A stretch of DNA of 64,000 bases from Alkalibacillus silvisoli. GTDB taxonomy: Bacteria > Bacillota > Bacilli > Bacillales > Alkalibacillaceae. The stretch covers positions 72,293 through 136,292 of the forward strand of contig NZ_BAAACZ010000029.1 of assembly GCF_039521975.1 (NCBI RefSeq), written 5' to 3'. The notes beneath the pieces are model-generated. The model worked only from the letters and a program-made list of their open reading frames with translations, did not search any database and was not told the origin of the DNA. Positions 53,660 through 61,106 of this stretch are shown piece by piece (within the stretch, counting starts at the first letter, position 1; each line of letters begins with the position of its first letter). Both the position numbers and the translations under genes were made by a program.

Positions 53660-54133
53660 CTACTTAAGTTCAAAGCTGTTTTCAATTAACAATTCATCAT
53701 TTTCGTTTGTAAGATTAATAGCAAATTCTTCATTTTTGATTCTAGGAAGGTCATGTCCTGCCGAATCACTAGGGATTAATTCCAGCTGAAACTCTTGGGC
53801 TTTTAATTCAACACCGATCGTCCCTCCATGTCCTTTTGGAGGTTTTAAACGGTCTGTCGTGTTGATTAGAACATACTGGTCGTCAACATAGTCAATATGG
53901 TTAATTTGATACTGGTGTTGAGGGTGTTCTATTAGTATTAGTTCGTGTCCTTCGTTAGTGGTGATGATTGTAGCATGATGGAAGTCTTCAGATGCTTTGT
54001 TTAGTAGATCAATGATACTTGGTTCTGAATAGACAACTCGTTTTTCGCTCGAAGCATCTGCGCTAATTGAACAGCCTGTTATGGCCAATGAAATTAACAA
54101 AATGATCGACAACAAGATTTTATTCGTATTCAC
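53660..54133 (-). CDS. Lipoprotein of unknown function
   Basis: A protein of about 157 residues with a signal peptide (NTNKILLSIILLISLAITGC) ending in a lipobox, followed by a beta-rich domain without a recognised family. GTG 54133 with AAAGGAG ten bases upstream gives a normal signal peptide; the frame opens seven codons earlier. It converges on the interrupted kinase gene with three bases between the stops. Confidence 0.7.
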   Translation of the reverse strand: MNTNKILLSIILLISLAITGCSISADASSEKRVVYSEPSIIDLLNKASEDFHHATIITTNEGHELILIEHPQHQYQINHIDYVDDQYVLINTTDRLKPPKGHGGTIGVELKAQEFQLELIPSDSAGHDLPRIKNEEFAINLTNENDELLIENSFELK

Positions 54134-54266
54134 AAACGCAAGACTCCTTTTCAAAAAGTGTTAGTTATATTTTATTACCCTAATTTTTCCATTGCAATGT
54201 GTGGAGTGTGACTTGCATGGCGATTAGTAATGACCAAATCGGAGTGAAACTAAGGGGGAGGCAAAA

Positions 54267-54650
54267 ATGGATGTTTATAAGAAAAAAACGTTGAGAAAAT
54301 CTCTAACTTTCTTTATTCCAGCGGTAATTGTAGCTGGTGCGTTGTTATATTATGTTTATTTATTTACACCTAAAAACTCGGTTGAAATGTATCAAGAGTT
54401 ACGTTTTGCAGACAGTTTTGAGGAAGTGCAATCCTTAAGTGTAGAAGGGTATGAAGATTATTTTTCCGAAGAAGAGTTTAACTACATTCAAGACAATAAG
54501 GTCAATAGAGTTGGACAGTTCACGTTGTTTGAGTATAACTCAAAGTCATATTTGATCATGACCTCTCCTGGAACTGAAAGATTAGAGGTGCTTTCTGTAA
54601 ATGAATTGCCAGAGGAAATTAGAGAATTCTTTTTGGAATTACCGAAATAA
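54267..54650 (+). CDS. Small membrane-anchored protein, unknown
   Basis: A 127-residue protein with a basic start, one membrane segment (about 14-33) and an external mixed alpha/beta domain (SVEMYQELRFADSFEEVQSL... to YLIMTSPGTERLEVLSV). I do not recognise a family. AAGGGGGAGG lies before the ATG, and a strong terminator follows directly. It is divergent from the lipoprotein gene. Confidence 0.72.
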   Translation: MDVYKKKTLRKSLTFFIPAVIVAGALLYYVYLFTPKNSVEMYQELRFADSFEEVQSLSVEGYEDYFSEEEFNYIQDNKVNRVGQFTLFEYNSKSYLIMTSPGTERLEVLSVNELPEEIREFFLELPK

Positions 54651-54687
54651 AAAAGCATCGAATTGCCATACAATTCGATGCTTTTTT
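54649..54687. terminator. Bidirectional terminator
   Basis: AAAAGCATCGAATTG (54651-54665) pairs perfectly with CAATTCGATGCTTTT (54671-54685), serving the membrane protein gene and the converging cupin gene. Confidence 0.93.
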
Positions 54688-54688
54688 C

Positions 54689-55270
54689 CTAATGATGTTT
54701 ATGTCCCATAGCTTCTTCTTTAGTTCTATGCACAGTACCGTGTGGGTGTTCTGGTGGTGCGTAAAGAGAGTAAAGTTTAAGAGATCTACGCCCAGTGTTA
54801 ATTAAGTTATGCCATTTTCCAGCAGGTATAAAGATCGCATCATTGTCTGATACTTGACGTTGGAAGTCTAAACGGTCGCGACGGTCTCCCATCTGCACTA
54901 AGCCTAGGCCATCTTCAACGCGGAGGAATTGGTCGTGATCGCGGTGGATTTCTAGGCCAATATCATCACCAGGTTCAATATTCATAAGTGTTAATTGTAA
55001 ATACTCTCCTGTCCATAGAGCGGTACGAAAATTATCGTTTAATAGCGTAGCTTCTTCAATATTTACGGTGTATGGGTTAGGGCCGTGGTCTGTTAAATGA
55101 TGGTTATTATGATGGAACCAGCTTGGATGATCAGTGTACCAATTGTTATGTCCCCAGTTATTGTTGTTCCAATTATTCCAGTCATCGTTCCAGTTATTGT
55201 CCCAGTCATTATTCCAGCTGTTGTTCCAATGACCCCTCGACTGATTCATGTAGTGTGGGTTGTAATACAT
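54689..55270 (-). CDS. Cupin-domain protein with an Asn/Trp-rich N-terminus
   Basis: A 193-residue protein. The first ~60 residues are a low-complexity run of Asn, Trp, Asp and His (SWNNDWDNNWNDDWNNW and similar). The rest is a cupin barrel with motif 1 GLEIHRDHDQFLRVEDG and motif 2 PAGKWHNLINTG, enough for a metal site. Such proteins occur in spore-forming Bacillaceae and may be coat-associated (inference). The function is unknown. AAGGGGAT precedes the ATG. Confidence 0.85.
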   Translation of the reverse strand: MYYNPHYMNQSRGHWNNSWNNDWDNNWNDDWNNWNNNNWGHNNWYTDHPSWFHHNNHHLTDHGPNPYTVNIEEATLLNDNFRTALWTGEYLQLTLMNIEPGDDIGLEIHRDHDQFLRVEDGLGLVQMGDRRDRLDFQRQVSDNDAIFIPAGKWHNLINTGRRSLKLYSLYAPPEHPHGTVHRTKEEAMGHKHH

Positions 55271-55407
55271 TAGTCAATCCCCTTTCGAATTTTTCACTTC
55301 TGTATAATGTATGCAAGTGTCTAGGATAAAGGGATGGAGGGTGATTGGAGTGGGGCGTTGCCTTTTGGTGGGAAGTCATGTAAAGTTTCTATATAACAAA
55401 TGGTTAA

Positions 55408-55545
55408 TGTATGGTGCGTTCGCTCAAAAAATTAAGGGTTTCGCTCAATTATTTTAGTTTTCGCTCAAAAATCAGGAAAATCGCTCAATTATTTCAAATT
55501 CCGCTCAAATATTAGGGAAATCGCTCAATAAAGAAGGTTTTCTTG
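55408..55545 (-). repeat. Phased intergenic repeat array E (CGCTCAA core, 20-bp period)
   Basis: CGCTCAA begins at 55421, 55442, 55462, 55482, 55502 and 55522: one step of 21 and four of 20 bp. Read on the minus strand each unit is ATAATTGAGCGA-like and the last unit becomes GAGCGAACGC, echoing arrays A-C (AGGCGAACGC). No closing hairpin is seen. It lies in the 364-bp region between the divergent cupin and ywbE genes, which otherwise contains no gene. Confidence 0.88.
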
Positions 55546-55634
55546 GTCAGCTAGCTGATCATGGTCGCATCAGATCATCATCATGATTCGTGTTAATAAC
55601 ATTGAATTCAAATAAAAAGAAAAGGAAGTGCATT

Positions 55635-55826
55635 ATGTCAGGACAACAAAGAAGTAACATTGAAATCGGTATGGAAGTCGAGATTGTCTTAAAGAAAAAC
55701 CAGCGTTCAGGTGAACTAACACGCGGGGTGGTTAAGGATATTTTGACTAAATCTGTGACGCATCCTCATGGGATCAAGGTCCGTTTAGAAGATGGTCAAG
55801 TTGGTCGTGTGAAAAATATTATTTAG
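55635..55826 (+). CDS. ywbE: YwbE-family protein
   Basis: A 63-residue basic beta-barrel-like protein. The sequence NIEIGMEVEIVLKKNQRSGELTRGVVKDILT and the ending VGRVKNI identify the YwbE family, found widely in Firmicutes and elsewhere. Function unknown; a nucleic-acid-binding KOW/SH3-like fold is plausible. ATG 55635 follows AAGGAAGTG; the frame is open further upstream. Confidence 0.9.
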   Translation: MSGQQRSNIEIGMEVEIVLKKNQRSGELTRGVVKDILTKSVTHPHGIKVRLEDGQVGRVKNII

Positions 55827-55899
55827 TTAATCCAATTCAGACATTATGATTTGCTATTAGAGGACACTGTTTAATTTAACTGAATGCTTTTCTCATGAC

Positions 55900-55928
55900 T
55901 TGCCCAATTTAATCAAGTAATTTATAAT
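55900..55928 (+). promoter_or_regulatory. SigA promoter of lcfB
   Basis: TTGCCC and TATAAT are separated by exactly 17 bp, about 80 bp before lcfB. The FadR-type operator begins 17 bp after the -10, in the early transcribed region. Confidence 0.75.
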
Positions 55929-55944
55929 AAATTCAGACAATTAA

Positions 55945-55964
55945 ATGAATGATTATTCATTCAA
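55945..55964. promoter_or_regulatory. FadR-type operator upstream of lcfB
   Basis: ATGAATGATTATTCATTCAA matches the Bacillus FadR palindrome (WTGAATGAMTANTCATTCAW, from memory) at 19 of 20 positions. FadR (YsiA) represses fatty-acid degradation genes including lcfB until long-chain acyl-CoA is present. Placement just downstream of the promoter fits repression. Confidence 0.85.
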
Positions 55965-56006
55965 TTGTTACTTGTAAGGGCTTACATACAAAGAGGAGGT
56001 TGATTG

Positions 56007-57548
56007 ATGAATTTAAGTGATCAGTTGTCTTTAACGGCGAAGAATCATTTGTCGAAGCCGGCTTATGTGTTTAATGGAGAAGAGACGGATTATATGACGT
56101 TAGAAGGGTCTGTTACGAAATTTGCATCGAGTCTTGAGTCATTAGGTTATAGGAAAGGTGACCATATTGCGCTTGTGGTTGGGAATACGCCACACTTTGT
56201 AATTGGTTTATATGGTGCGATGCGTTTAGGTTTGACAGTCATACCTGTTAATCCGATTTACACGGCTGATGAGATTTCATATATCATTAATAATGGTGAT
56301 GTTAAAGGTGTTATAACATTAGATGTGTTAATGGAGAAGTTTGAACAGATGACGTCATTAATTCCGAATGTTGAACATTATATTGTTGGGGAGACAGACC
56401 CACAATTACAAGGACTAAAAACATCATTAAAAGAACAGACGTATTCCTTTACAAAGCTTGTTCAAACAGGCAGTTTAGAATTTGATCGTCCGACTTTACA
56501 TGATGATGATACCGCTGTCATTTTGTACACATCAGGTACGACAGGCAAGCCTAAAGGTGCGATGTTAACGCATCAGAATTTATTCTCTAATGCGAAAGAT
56601 ACGGCTGAATATTTACAGATTGGTGAGAATGATCGTGTGATTGCAGCACTACCTATGTTCCATGTCTTCTGTTTAACAGTTGCGTTAAATGCACCATTAG
56701 TCAATGGCTCAACGATTTTAATCGTGCCGAAATTTTCACCTGATGCTGTATTTAATATTGCACGTGAGCATCAAGCGACTGTATTCGCTGGTGTGCCAAC
56801 GATGTACAATTACTTACTTCAGTATCCAAATGAAGAGGAGAAGGACTTCTCTAACATTCGCCTCTGTATTTCAGGTGGGGCATCTATGCCTGTTGCGTTA
56901 TTAGAAAAGTTCGAGCAGCACTTTGACGTTCAAATTTCTGAAGGGTATGGCCTATCAGAAGCATCACCTGTGACGTGCTTTAATCCTCTTGATCGTCCGC
57001 GTAAAGCGGGTTCAATTGGTACAAGCATCGTTAACGTTGAGAATAAAGTTGTTAACGAGCTTGGTGAAGAAGTCCCAACAGGTGAAGTGGGTGAGTTAGC
57101 TGTACGTGGTCCGAATGTGATGAAAGGGTATTACAAAATGCCTGAAGAAACCCAAGCATCAATTAAAGATGATTGGTTATATACAGGTGATATGGCGAAA
57201 CAAGATGAAGAAGGTTATTTTTATATCGTTGATCGTAAGAAAGATTTAATTTTAGTCGGGGGCTATAATGTTTATCCACGTGAAGTGGAGGAGACTTTAT
57301 ATAGTCATGAGAACATTACAGAAGTTGCCGTCATTGGAGTTCCTGACGAAAACTTAGGTGAAGCGGTCGTGGCTTTTGTAGTGTCGAATGAGGAAGATTT
57401 AACAGAAGAAGACCTTCACAAGTTGTGCCAAGAGAAAATGGCCAAATATAAACAACCGAAAGAAATCAACTTCCTAGACGAATTACCGAAAAATACAACC
57501 GGAAAAATTTTAAGAAGAAGCTTAAAAGAACAAGTCGCAACACAGTAG
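56007..57548 (+). CDS. lcfB: Long-chain fatty-acid-CoA ligase LcfB
   Basis: A 513-residue adenylate-forming enzyme that activates fatty acids as acyl-CoA for degradation. It shows the AMP-binding signature ILYTSGTTGKPKGAMLTH, GYGLSEASPV, the YTGDMA aspartate, DRKKDLILVGGYNVYP and the C-terminal catalytic lysine region NTTGKILRR. A strong AAGAGGAGG precedes ATG 56007. The gene corresponds to yhfL/lcfB near lplJ in B. subtilis. Its last 38 coding bases and terminator are duplicated 1,382 bp downstream. Confidence 0.94.
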   Translation: MNLSDQLSLTAKNHLSKPAYVFNGEETDYMTLEGSVTKFASSLESLGYRKGDHIALVVGNTPHFVIGLYGAMRLGLTVIPVNPIYTADEISYIINNGDVKGVITLDVLMEKFEQMTSLIPNVEHYIVGETDPQLQGLKTSLKEQTYSFTKLVQTGSLEFDRPTLHDDDTAVILYTSGTTGKPKGAMLTHQNLFSNAKDTAEYLQIGENDRVIAALPMFHVFCLTVALNAPLVNGSTILIVPKFSPDAVFNIAREHQATVFAGVPTMYNYLLQYPNEEEKDFSNIRLCISGGASMPVALLEKFEQHFDVQISEGYGLSEASPVTCFNPLDRPRKAGSIGTSIVNVENKVVNELGEEVPTGEVGELAVRGPNVMKGYYKMPEETQASIKDDWLYTGDMAKQDEEGYFYIVDRKKDLILVGGYNVYPREVEETLYSHENITEVAVIGVPDENLGEAVVAFVVSNEEDLTEEDLHKLCQEKMAKYKQPKEINFLDELPKNTTGKILRRSLKEQVATQ

Positions 57549-57599
57549 TATAGTAAGCGTTTACAAAGATTCTTTAGTCATATGGCTAGGGAATCTTTT
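57511..57599 (+). repeat. 89-bp direct repeat, left copy (lcfB 3' end and terminator)
   Basis: This stretch is identical over 89 bp to 58893-58981. It includes the last lcfB codons, a cre-like sequence with one mismatch (57551-57565, TAGTAAGCGTTTACA) and a terminator hairpin (AAAGATTC with GAATCTTT, then T residues). The two copies bracket a segment of small, partly broken genes. Confidence 0.95.
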
Positions 57600-57604
57600 A
57601 TTTT
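57566..57604 (+). terminator. Terminator of lcfB
   Basis: AAAGATTC (57566-57573) pairs with GAATCTTT (57591-57598) and is followed by T-rich sequence. The same hairpin recurs in the right repeat copy. Confidence 0.75.
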
Positions 57605-57687
57605 AGTTAATTAATTAAAATATATTCCAATTATGTAAGAAAATGAAGTGTCGTGTTTTCAGCTCCTTTATATAGATCATAAAAAGA

Positions 57688-57843
57688 TTGCTCAGCATTG
57701 GTTACACTAATCATGAAAGAATAAGGACTTGTTTCCAAGTATACCGTCGCTCAGTGGCTTATCTCATGCTCTTAGAATATGATCAGATTTCTTATGAAGA
57801 AAAACTTGATGTAGTTGACCTTCATGATATACCTCCCGAATAA
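57688..57843 (+). pseudogene. Possible gene remnant, 51 codons
   Basis: A TTG-started frame encodes a peptide ending SYEEKLDVVDLHDIPPE, which has the composition of a real soluble protein, but there is no ribosome site and the frame upstream is closed. It may be the C-terminal remnant of a larger gene lost when the cassette formed. No family is recognised. Confidence 0.3.
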
Positions 57844-57989
57844 GTTTTATGCTCTTTTTGGCTATATGTTAGCTGCTGTATGGTTATGTTACGTCATGTG
57901 TGTTTTTCAAAATTCAAACAAAATCGCCATTTAGACGTATTAAACAGAAATATTTATGGCGTAACTAAATTTGCCCGTGCATAATTAGA

Positions 57990-58129
57990 TTAAAATAATC
58001 TCTCTAGTCCTTGTGTTACTACCTCATATATAAATATGGTTACAGCAATGATAGATCCTAATAAGAAATAGAACTTTTTTTGCTCATTGTAATTTTACTG
58101 TCATTGCTTGATTCTTTGATTTGTGACAT
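57990..58129 (-). pseudogene. Small membrane-protein gene with a poly-A frameshift
   Basis: ATG 58129 with AAGGGTGG upstream starts MSQIKESSNDSKITMSKK, then an A7 run (58075-58081) puts the frame out. Adding one base yields KFYFLLGSIIAVTIFIYEV, a membrane helix, and VTQGLERLF before a stop. The combined 46-residue product looks like a typical small membrane protein. Phase variation, decay or a read error at the A run are all possible. Confidence 0.5.
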
Positions 58130-58157
58130 TACTTAACCACCCTTCAAATTAAATTAC

Positions 58158-58336
58158 CACCAACAAGTAGCGAAATATCCAGCATATCACAGGATCCAAT
58201 TCTAAAAAGCCTCCTTCATTTACACTAACATATTGGTCAATTTCATCTTCAATTGCAGCTGCTTCATCAATTAAATTTTGATCAATCGTTATGTACTCAA
58301 CATCATCTGATTCACTTGCCTCTTTTGCTTAGGTTG
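58158..58336 (-). pseudogene. Remnant of an exported acidic peptide gene
   Basis: The minus-strand frame reads AKEASESDDVEYITIDQ..., then AAAIEDEIDQYVSVNEGGFL, ending shortly after. In frame before it are TGFSST and a TAA, as if the end of a signal peptide carried a stop. There is no start codon or ribosome site. It resembles the mature part of a small secreted peptide precursor, but no family is recognised. Confidence 0.4.
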
Positions 58337-58486
58337 AAGAAAAACCTGTTCGTTAGATATAAATAAGACCTATTAAGGGCTAACTGATTGACAGGCTTAT
58401 CACCTTATGACTATAATATAGACAAATATAGATGTTACATGGAACGTACATGTTACACGTATAAAATGAATATTATTTAGTAAAAC

Positions 58487-58521
58487 TAAAAAAGATGGAA
58501 TGCGGTCACATTCCATCTTAG
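58487..58521 (-). terminator. Terminator of the 50-residue membrane peptide gene
   Basis: AAGATGGAATG pairs with CATTCCATCTT around a four- to six-base loop; on the minus strand TTTTTAGTTTT follows. Confidence 0.85.
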
Positions 58522-58569
58522 TAGCAGCTCTCCGCTTCACAAGGTAAGGGTTGTTACCGTCTTAGATAG

Positions 58570-58722
58570 TTAATATTTTTTCTTACTACCTTGCTCCCAA
58601 CAAGGTAGTTTATTTTTGCCTGTGTTTATCATGAAGATAAACGGCAAGACAAAAATATGAGCGTCTAATAACGTCATGGCACCTATAACTGCTAGGAACA
58701 CCCATAACATATTATATCTCAT
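58570..58722 (-). CDS. 50-residue membrane peptide, unknown
   Basis: A small protein with a hydrophobic stretch covering about residues 4-34 (WVFLAVIGAMTLLDAHIFVL, then PFIFMI) and a polar basic tail (CWEQGSKKKY). The ATG is preceded by GGGGGTGAG and the gene has its own terminator 50 bp downstream. A hairpin (ACCTTG/CAAGGT) lies within its 3' coding end. Size, one to two membrane spans and basic tail recall small toxins of type I systems, but no antisense RNA promoter is evident, so that is only a suggestion. Confidence 0.65.
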   Translation of the reverse strand: MRYNMLWVFLAVIGAMTLLDAHIFVLPFIFMINTGKNKLPCWEQGSKKKY

Positions 58723-58892
58723 AAGGCTCACCCCCTTTCTCACCTATAGATAGACGAGATAAAAGAGGTAAATCCCCTACCTTGTTTACGAATTACTGCT
58801 TGTCCTAATTATACTTGACTTTCCAATTTATATAAAGTGATATCGAACGTATATACGTGTTTGAATCCAAAGTGATTTATTTCTAAAATTTC

Positions 58893-58981
58893 TAAGAAGA
58901 AGCTTAAAAGAACAAGTCGCAACACAGTAGTATAGTAAGCGTTTACAAAGATTCTTTAGTCATATGGCTAGGGAATCTTTT
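58893..58981 (+). repeat. 89-bp direct repeat, right copy
   Basis: Identical to 57511-57599. Here it is not attached to an lcfB gene; it starts abruptly in the lcfB 3' coding sequence and ends with the same terminator, 14 bp before the promoter of the ABC importer operon. It also carries the cre-like sequence. Confidence 0.95.
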
Positions 58982-58994
58982 TTTATTTTTAGGG

Positions 58995-59023
58995 TTGATT
59001 TTGAATAAGGCATTCACTATAAT
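58995..59023 (+). promoter_or_regulatory. SigA promoter of the ABC importer operon
   Basis: TTGATT and TATAAT are separated by exactly 17 bp, about 65 bp before the first gene. No riboswitch or T-box leader fits in the short leader. Confidence 0.75.
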
Positions 59024-59088
59024 TGTAAACAATATTCAGAAATACTTTATTGCATAAAAGCACTTATGTGGAAAAGGGGCGAGTTTTG

Positions 59089-60117
59089 TTGAAGAAAATG
59101 GTGTTGATGATGTTAGTTGGTTTGTTGATGGTACTTGTTGCCTGTGGTGAAGATGGAGATGGTGTTGAGGCGGAAGTTGAGGAAAATCAAGCAGACAATG
59201 AAGTAACGCGTGATGGGGCAGACTTTGTTGTCGGTGTTTCACAAATTGTTGAGCACCCGTCGTTAGACCGTGCAACAGAAGGATTCCAAGAGGCATTAAA
59301 AGATGCTGGTTTAGAAGTGTTTTATGATATTTCCTTAGCGCAAGGGGATAACCAAAATGCTCAATTGATTGCTGAGAAATTCGTCAGTGATGATGTTGAT
59401 TTAATTTTCGGTAATTCAACGCCGAGTACACAATCGGCTTTAAATGAAACGAGGGATATTCCGATTGTCTTTACGTCTGTAACAGATCCTATTGGGGCGG
59501 GGCTAGTCGAATCGATGGAAGCTCCTGGTGGCAATGTAACAGGTACAGCTGATATGCATCCAGATGCTGTCTTTCAAGCAGTGGAATTAGTTGAACACTT
59601 AGGCTATGAATCAATCGGGTTAATCTATAATTCTGGTGAACAAAATTCAGTGAGACAAATCGAGTTAGTCAATGAAGTGGCAGATGAAAATGGTCTAGAA
59701 ACTCATGAATCCACTGTTTCAGCTTCATCAGAAGTCATGCAAGCAGCAGAGTCATTAGTCGGGCAAACAGACGTATTCTTAATTATTACCGATAATACAG
59801 TCGTTAGTGCTTTAGAGTCCGTTCTGTCTGTAGGTCAAGATGAAAGCATGCCAGTGTTTGTTAGTGAGCTTGATTCAGTCGAGCGTGGTGGTTTTGCGGG
59901 TTACGGGTTTGATTACTTTGATATTGGCTATGAAGCGGGTGAGAAGGCGGTTCAAATCTTACAAGATGGCGAAAACCCTAAAGATATCCCAGCGTCATAT
60001 CCGCAAAATCTATTTTTACAAGTGAATGAAGATGCTGCTGAAAAGATGGGCGTTGAATTAACAGATGAGTTAAGAGAAAGAGCGGAGATTGTCACGACAG
60101 AAGAAGAAGGTGAGTAA
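59089..60117 (+). CDS. ABC transporter substrate-binding lipoprotein (ABC_sub_bind, TrpX-like)
   Basis: A 342-residue lipoprotein. TTG 59089 after AAAAGGGG starts a signal peptide ending in LVAC; an acidic linker and one binding domain follow (VGVSQIVEHPSLDRATEGFQ, FGNSTPSTQSAL, FTSVTDPIGAGLV, GYGFDYFDIGYEAGE). This is the PF04392-type family whose best-known member is streptococcal TrpX for tryptophan; the ligand here is not proven. It starts a three-gene importer operon. Confidence 0.88.
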   Translation: MKKMVLMMLVGLLMVLVACGEDGDGVEAEVEENQADNEVTRDGADFVVGVSQIVEHPSLDRATEGFQEALKDAGLEVFYDISLAQGDNQNAQLIAEKFVSDDVDLIFGNSTPSTQSALNETRDIPIVFTSVTDPIGAGLVESMEAPGGNVTGTADMHPDAVFQAVELVEHLGYESIGLIYNSGEQNSVRQIELVNEVADENGLETHESTVSASSEVMQAAESLVGQTDVFLIITDNTVVSALESVLSVGQDESMPVFVSELDSVERGGFAGYGFDYFDIGYEAGEKAVQILQDGENPKDIPASYPQNLFLQVNEDAAEKMGVELTDELRERAEIVTTEEEGE

Positions 60118-60120
60118 GGC

Positions 60121-61095
60121 ATGATGACTTCATTATATGGCGCAATTGAATCAGGCTTAATCTACGCGATTATGGCACTAGGGGTGTATATTTCTTTTAG
60201 ACTGCTAGATTTCCCAGACTTAACGGTTGATGGTAGTTTTGTAACGGGTGGTGCGGTAACGTCTGTCATGATTGTTGGCGGCACGGACCCGTTTACGGCA
60301 ACGATCGCTGGAGCTATTGCGGGGTTCTTTGCTGGGTGTATTACGGGTTTACTGCATACGAAAGGCAATATTAATCCACTTCTAGCAGGGATTCTCATGA
60401 TGATTGCTTTATATTCTATTAATCTTAGAATTATGGGGCAGCCGAACATTCCGCTATTAAATGAACATACGCTGTTTACGACGTTAAGTGGCTGGTGGGA
60501 AGCGTGGAATTTAGAGACGATCTTCATGGCTCCGTTTCATTGGTTAGGAATTGCCGATTTTGCACCAAGGTCATTATACGCACTAATGTCACTTTTAGTA
60601 CTGATTATCATCGTGAAAAAGTTAATGGACTTCTTCTTACGGACTGAAGCGGGGACGACTTTACGCGCAACAGGTGACAATCAGAAGATGGTTCGTAGCT
60701 TCTCAGCGAATACGAATCTTTACATTATCGTTGGTATGGGTGTTTCGAACATGTTAGTCGCTTTTAGTGGTGCAATGGTCGTTCAACATAGTGGCTTTGC
60801 GGATATTAACTTAGGTGTTGGCATGATCATTATCGGCTTAGCATCAGTTATTATCGGTGAAGTGCTATTTGGTAAAGACAAAATTGTACGCATGACGTTG
60901 GCTGTGATTTTAGGTGCGGTCGTTTACCGGATTATTTATTCAATGGCGCTTCGAATCGATTTCTTAGAAGCAAGTGATATGAAACTCATTACAGCACTGA
61001 TCGTCGTTGTTGCATTAGTATTCCCACACTGGCTAGGCCAGACTAATGCCAAAAGTCAATATAAAAAATCGAAAGCCAAAGCAGCAAGTGGATAG
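60121..61095 (+). CDS. ABC importer permease (TrpY-like)
   Basis: A 324-residue permease with about eight to nine membrane segments, of the branched-chain-amino-acid/ribose type (FPDLTVDGSFVTGGAV near the start, an EAGTTLRATGDNQKMVRS cytoplasmic loop). It has four bases between its start and the previous stop. It should pair with the flanking binding protein and ATPase. Confidence 0.9.
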   Translation: MMTSLYGAIESGLIYAIMALGVYISFRLLDFPDLTVDGSFVTGGAVTSVMIVGGTDPFTATIAGAIAGFFAGCITGLLHTKGNINPLLAGILMMIALYSINLRIMGQPNIPLLNEHTLFTTLSGWWEAWNLETIFMAPFHWLGIADFAPRSLYALMSLLVLIIIVKKLMDFFLRTEAGTTLRATGDNQKMVRSFSANTNLYIIVGMGVSNMLVAFSGAMVVQHSGFADINLGVGMIIIGLASVIIGEVLFGKDKIVRMTLAVILGAVVYRIIYSMALRIDFLEASDMKLITALIVVVALVFPHWLGQTNAKSQYKKSKAKAASG

Positions 61096-61106
61096 GAGGA
61101 GAGACG

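Noticed and set aside
57688..58722. A full type I toxin-antitoxin system
   Set aside because: The peptide at 58570-58722 has a toxin-like look, but no convincing antisense promoter or RNA was seen, so only the peptide is reported.
58985..59088. T-box or riboswitch for the TrpXYZ-like operon
   Set aside because: The leader is only about 65 bases long and no T-box or riboswitch core could be found.
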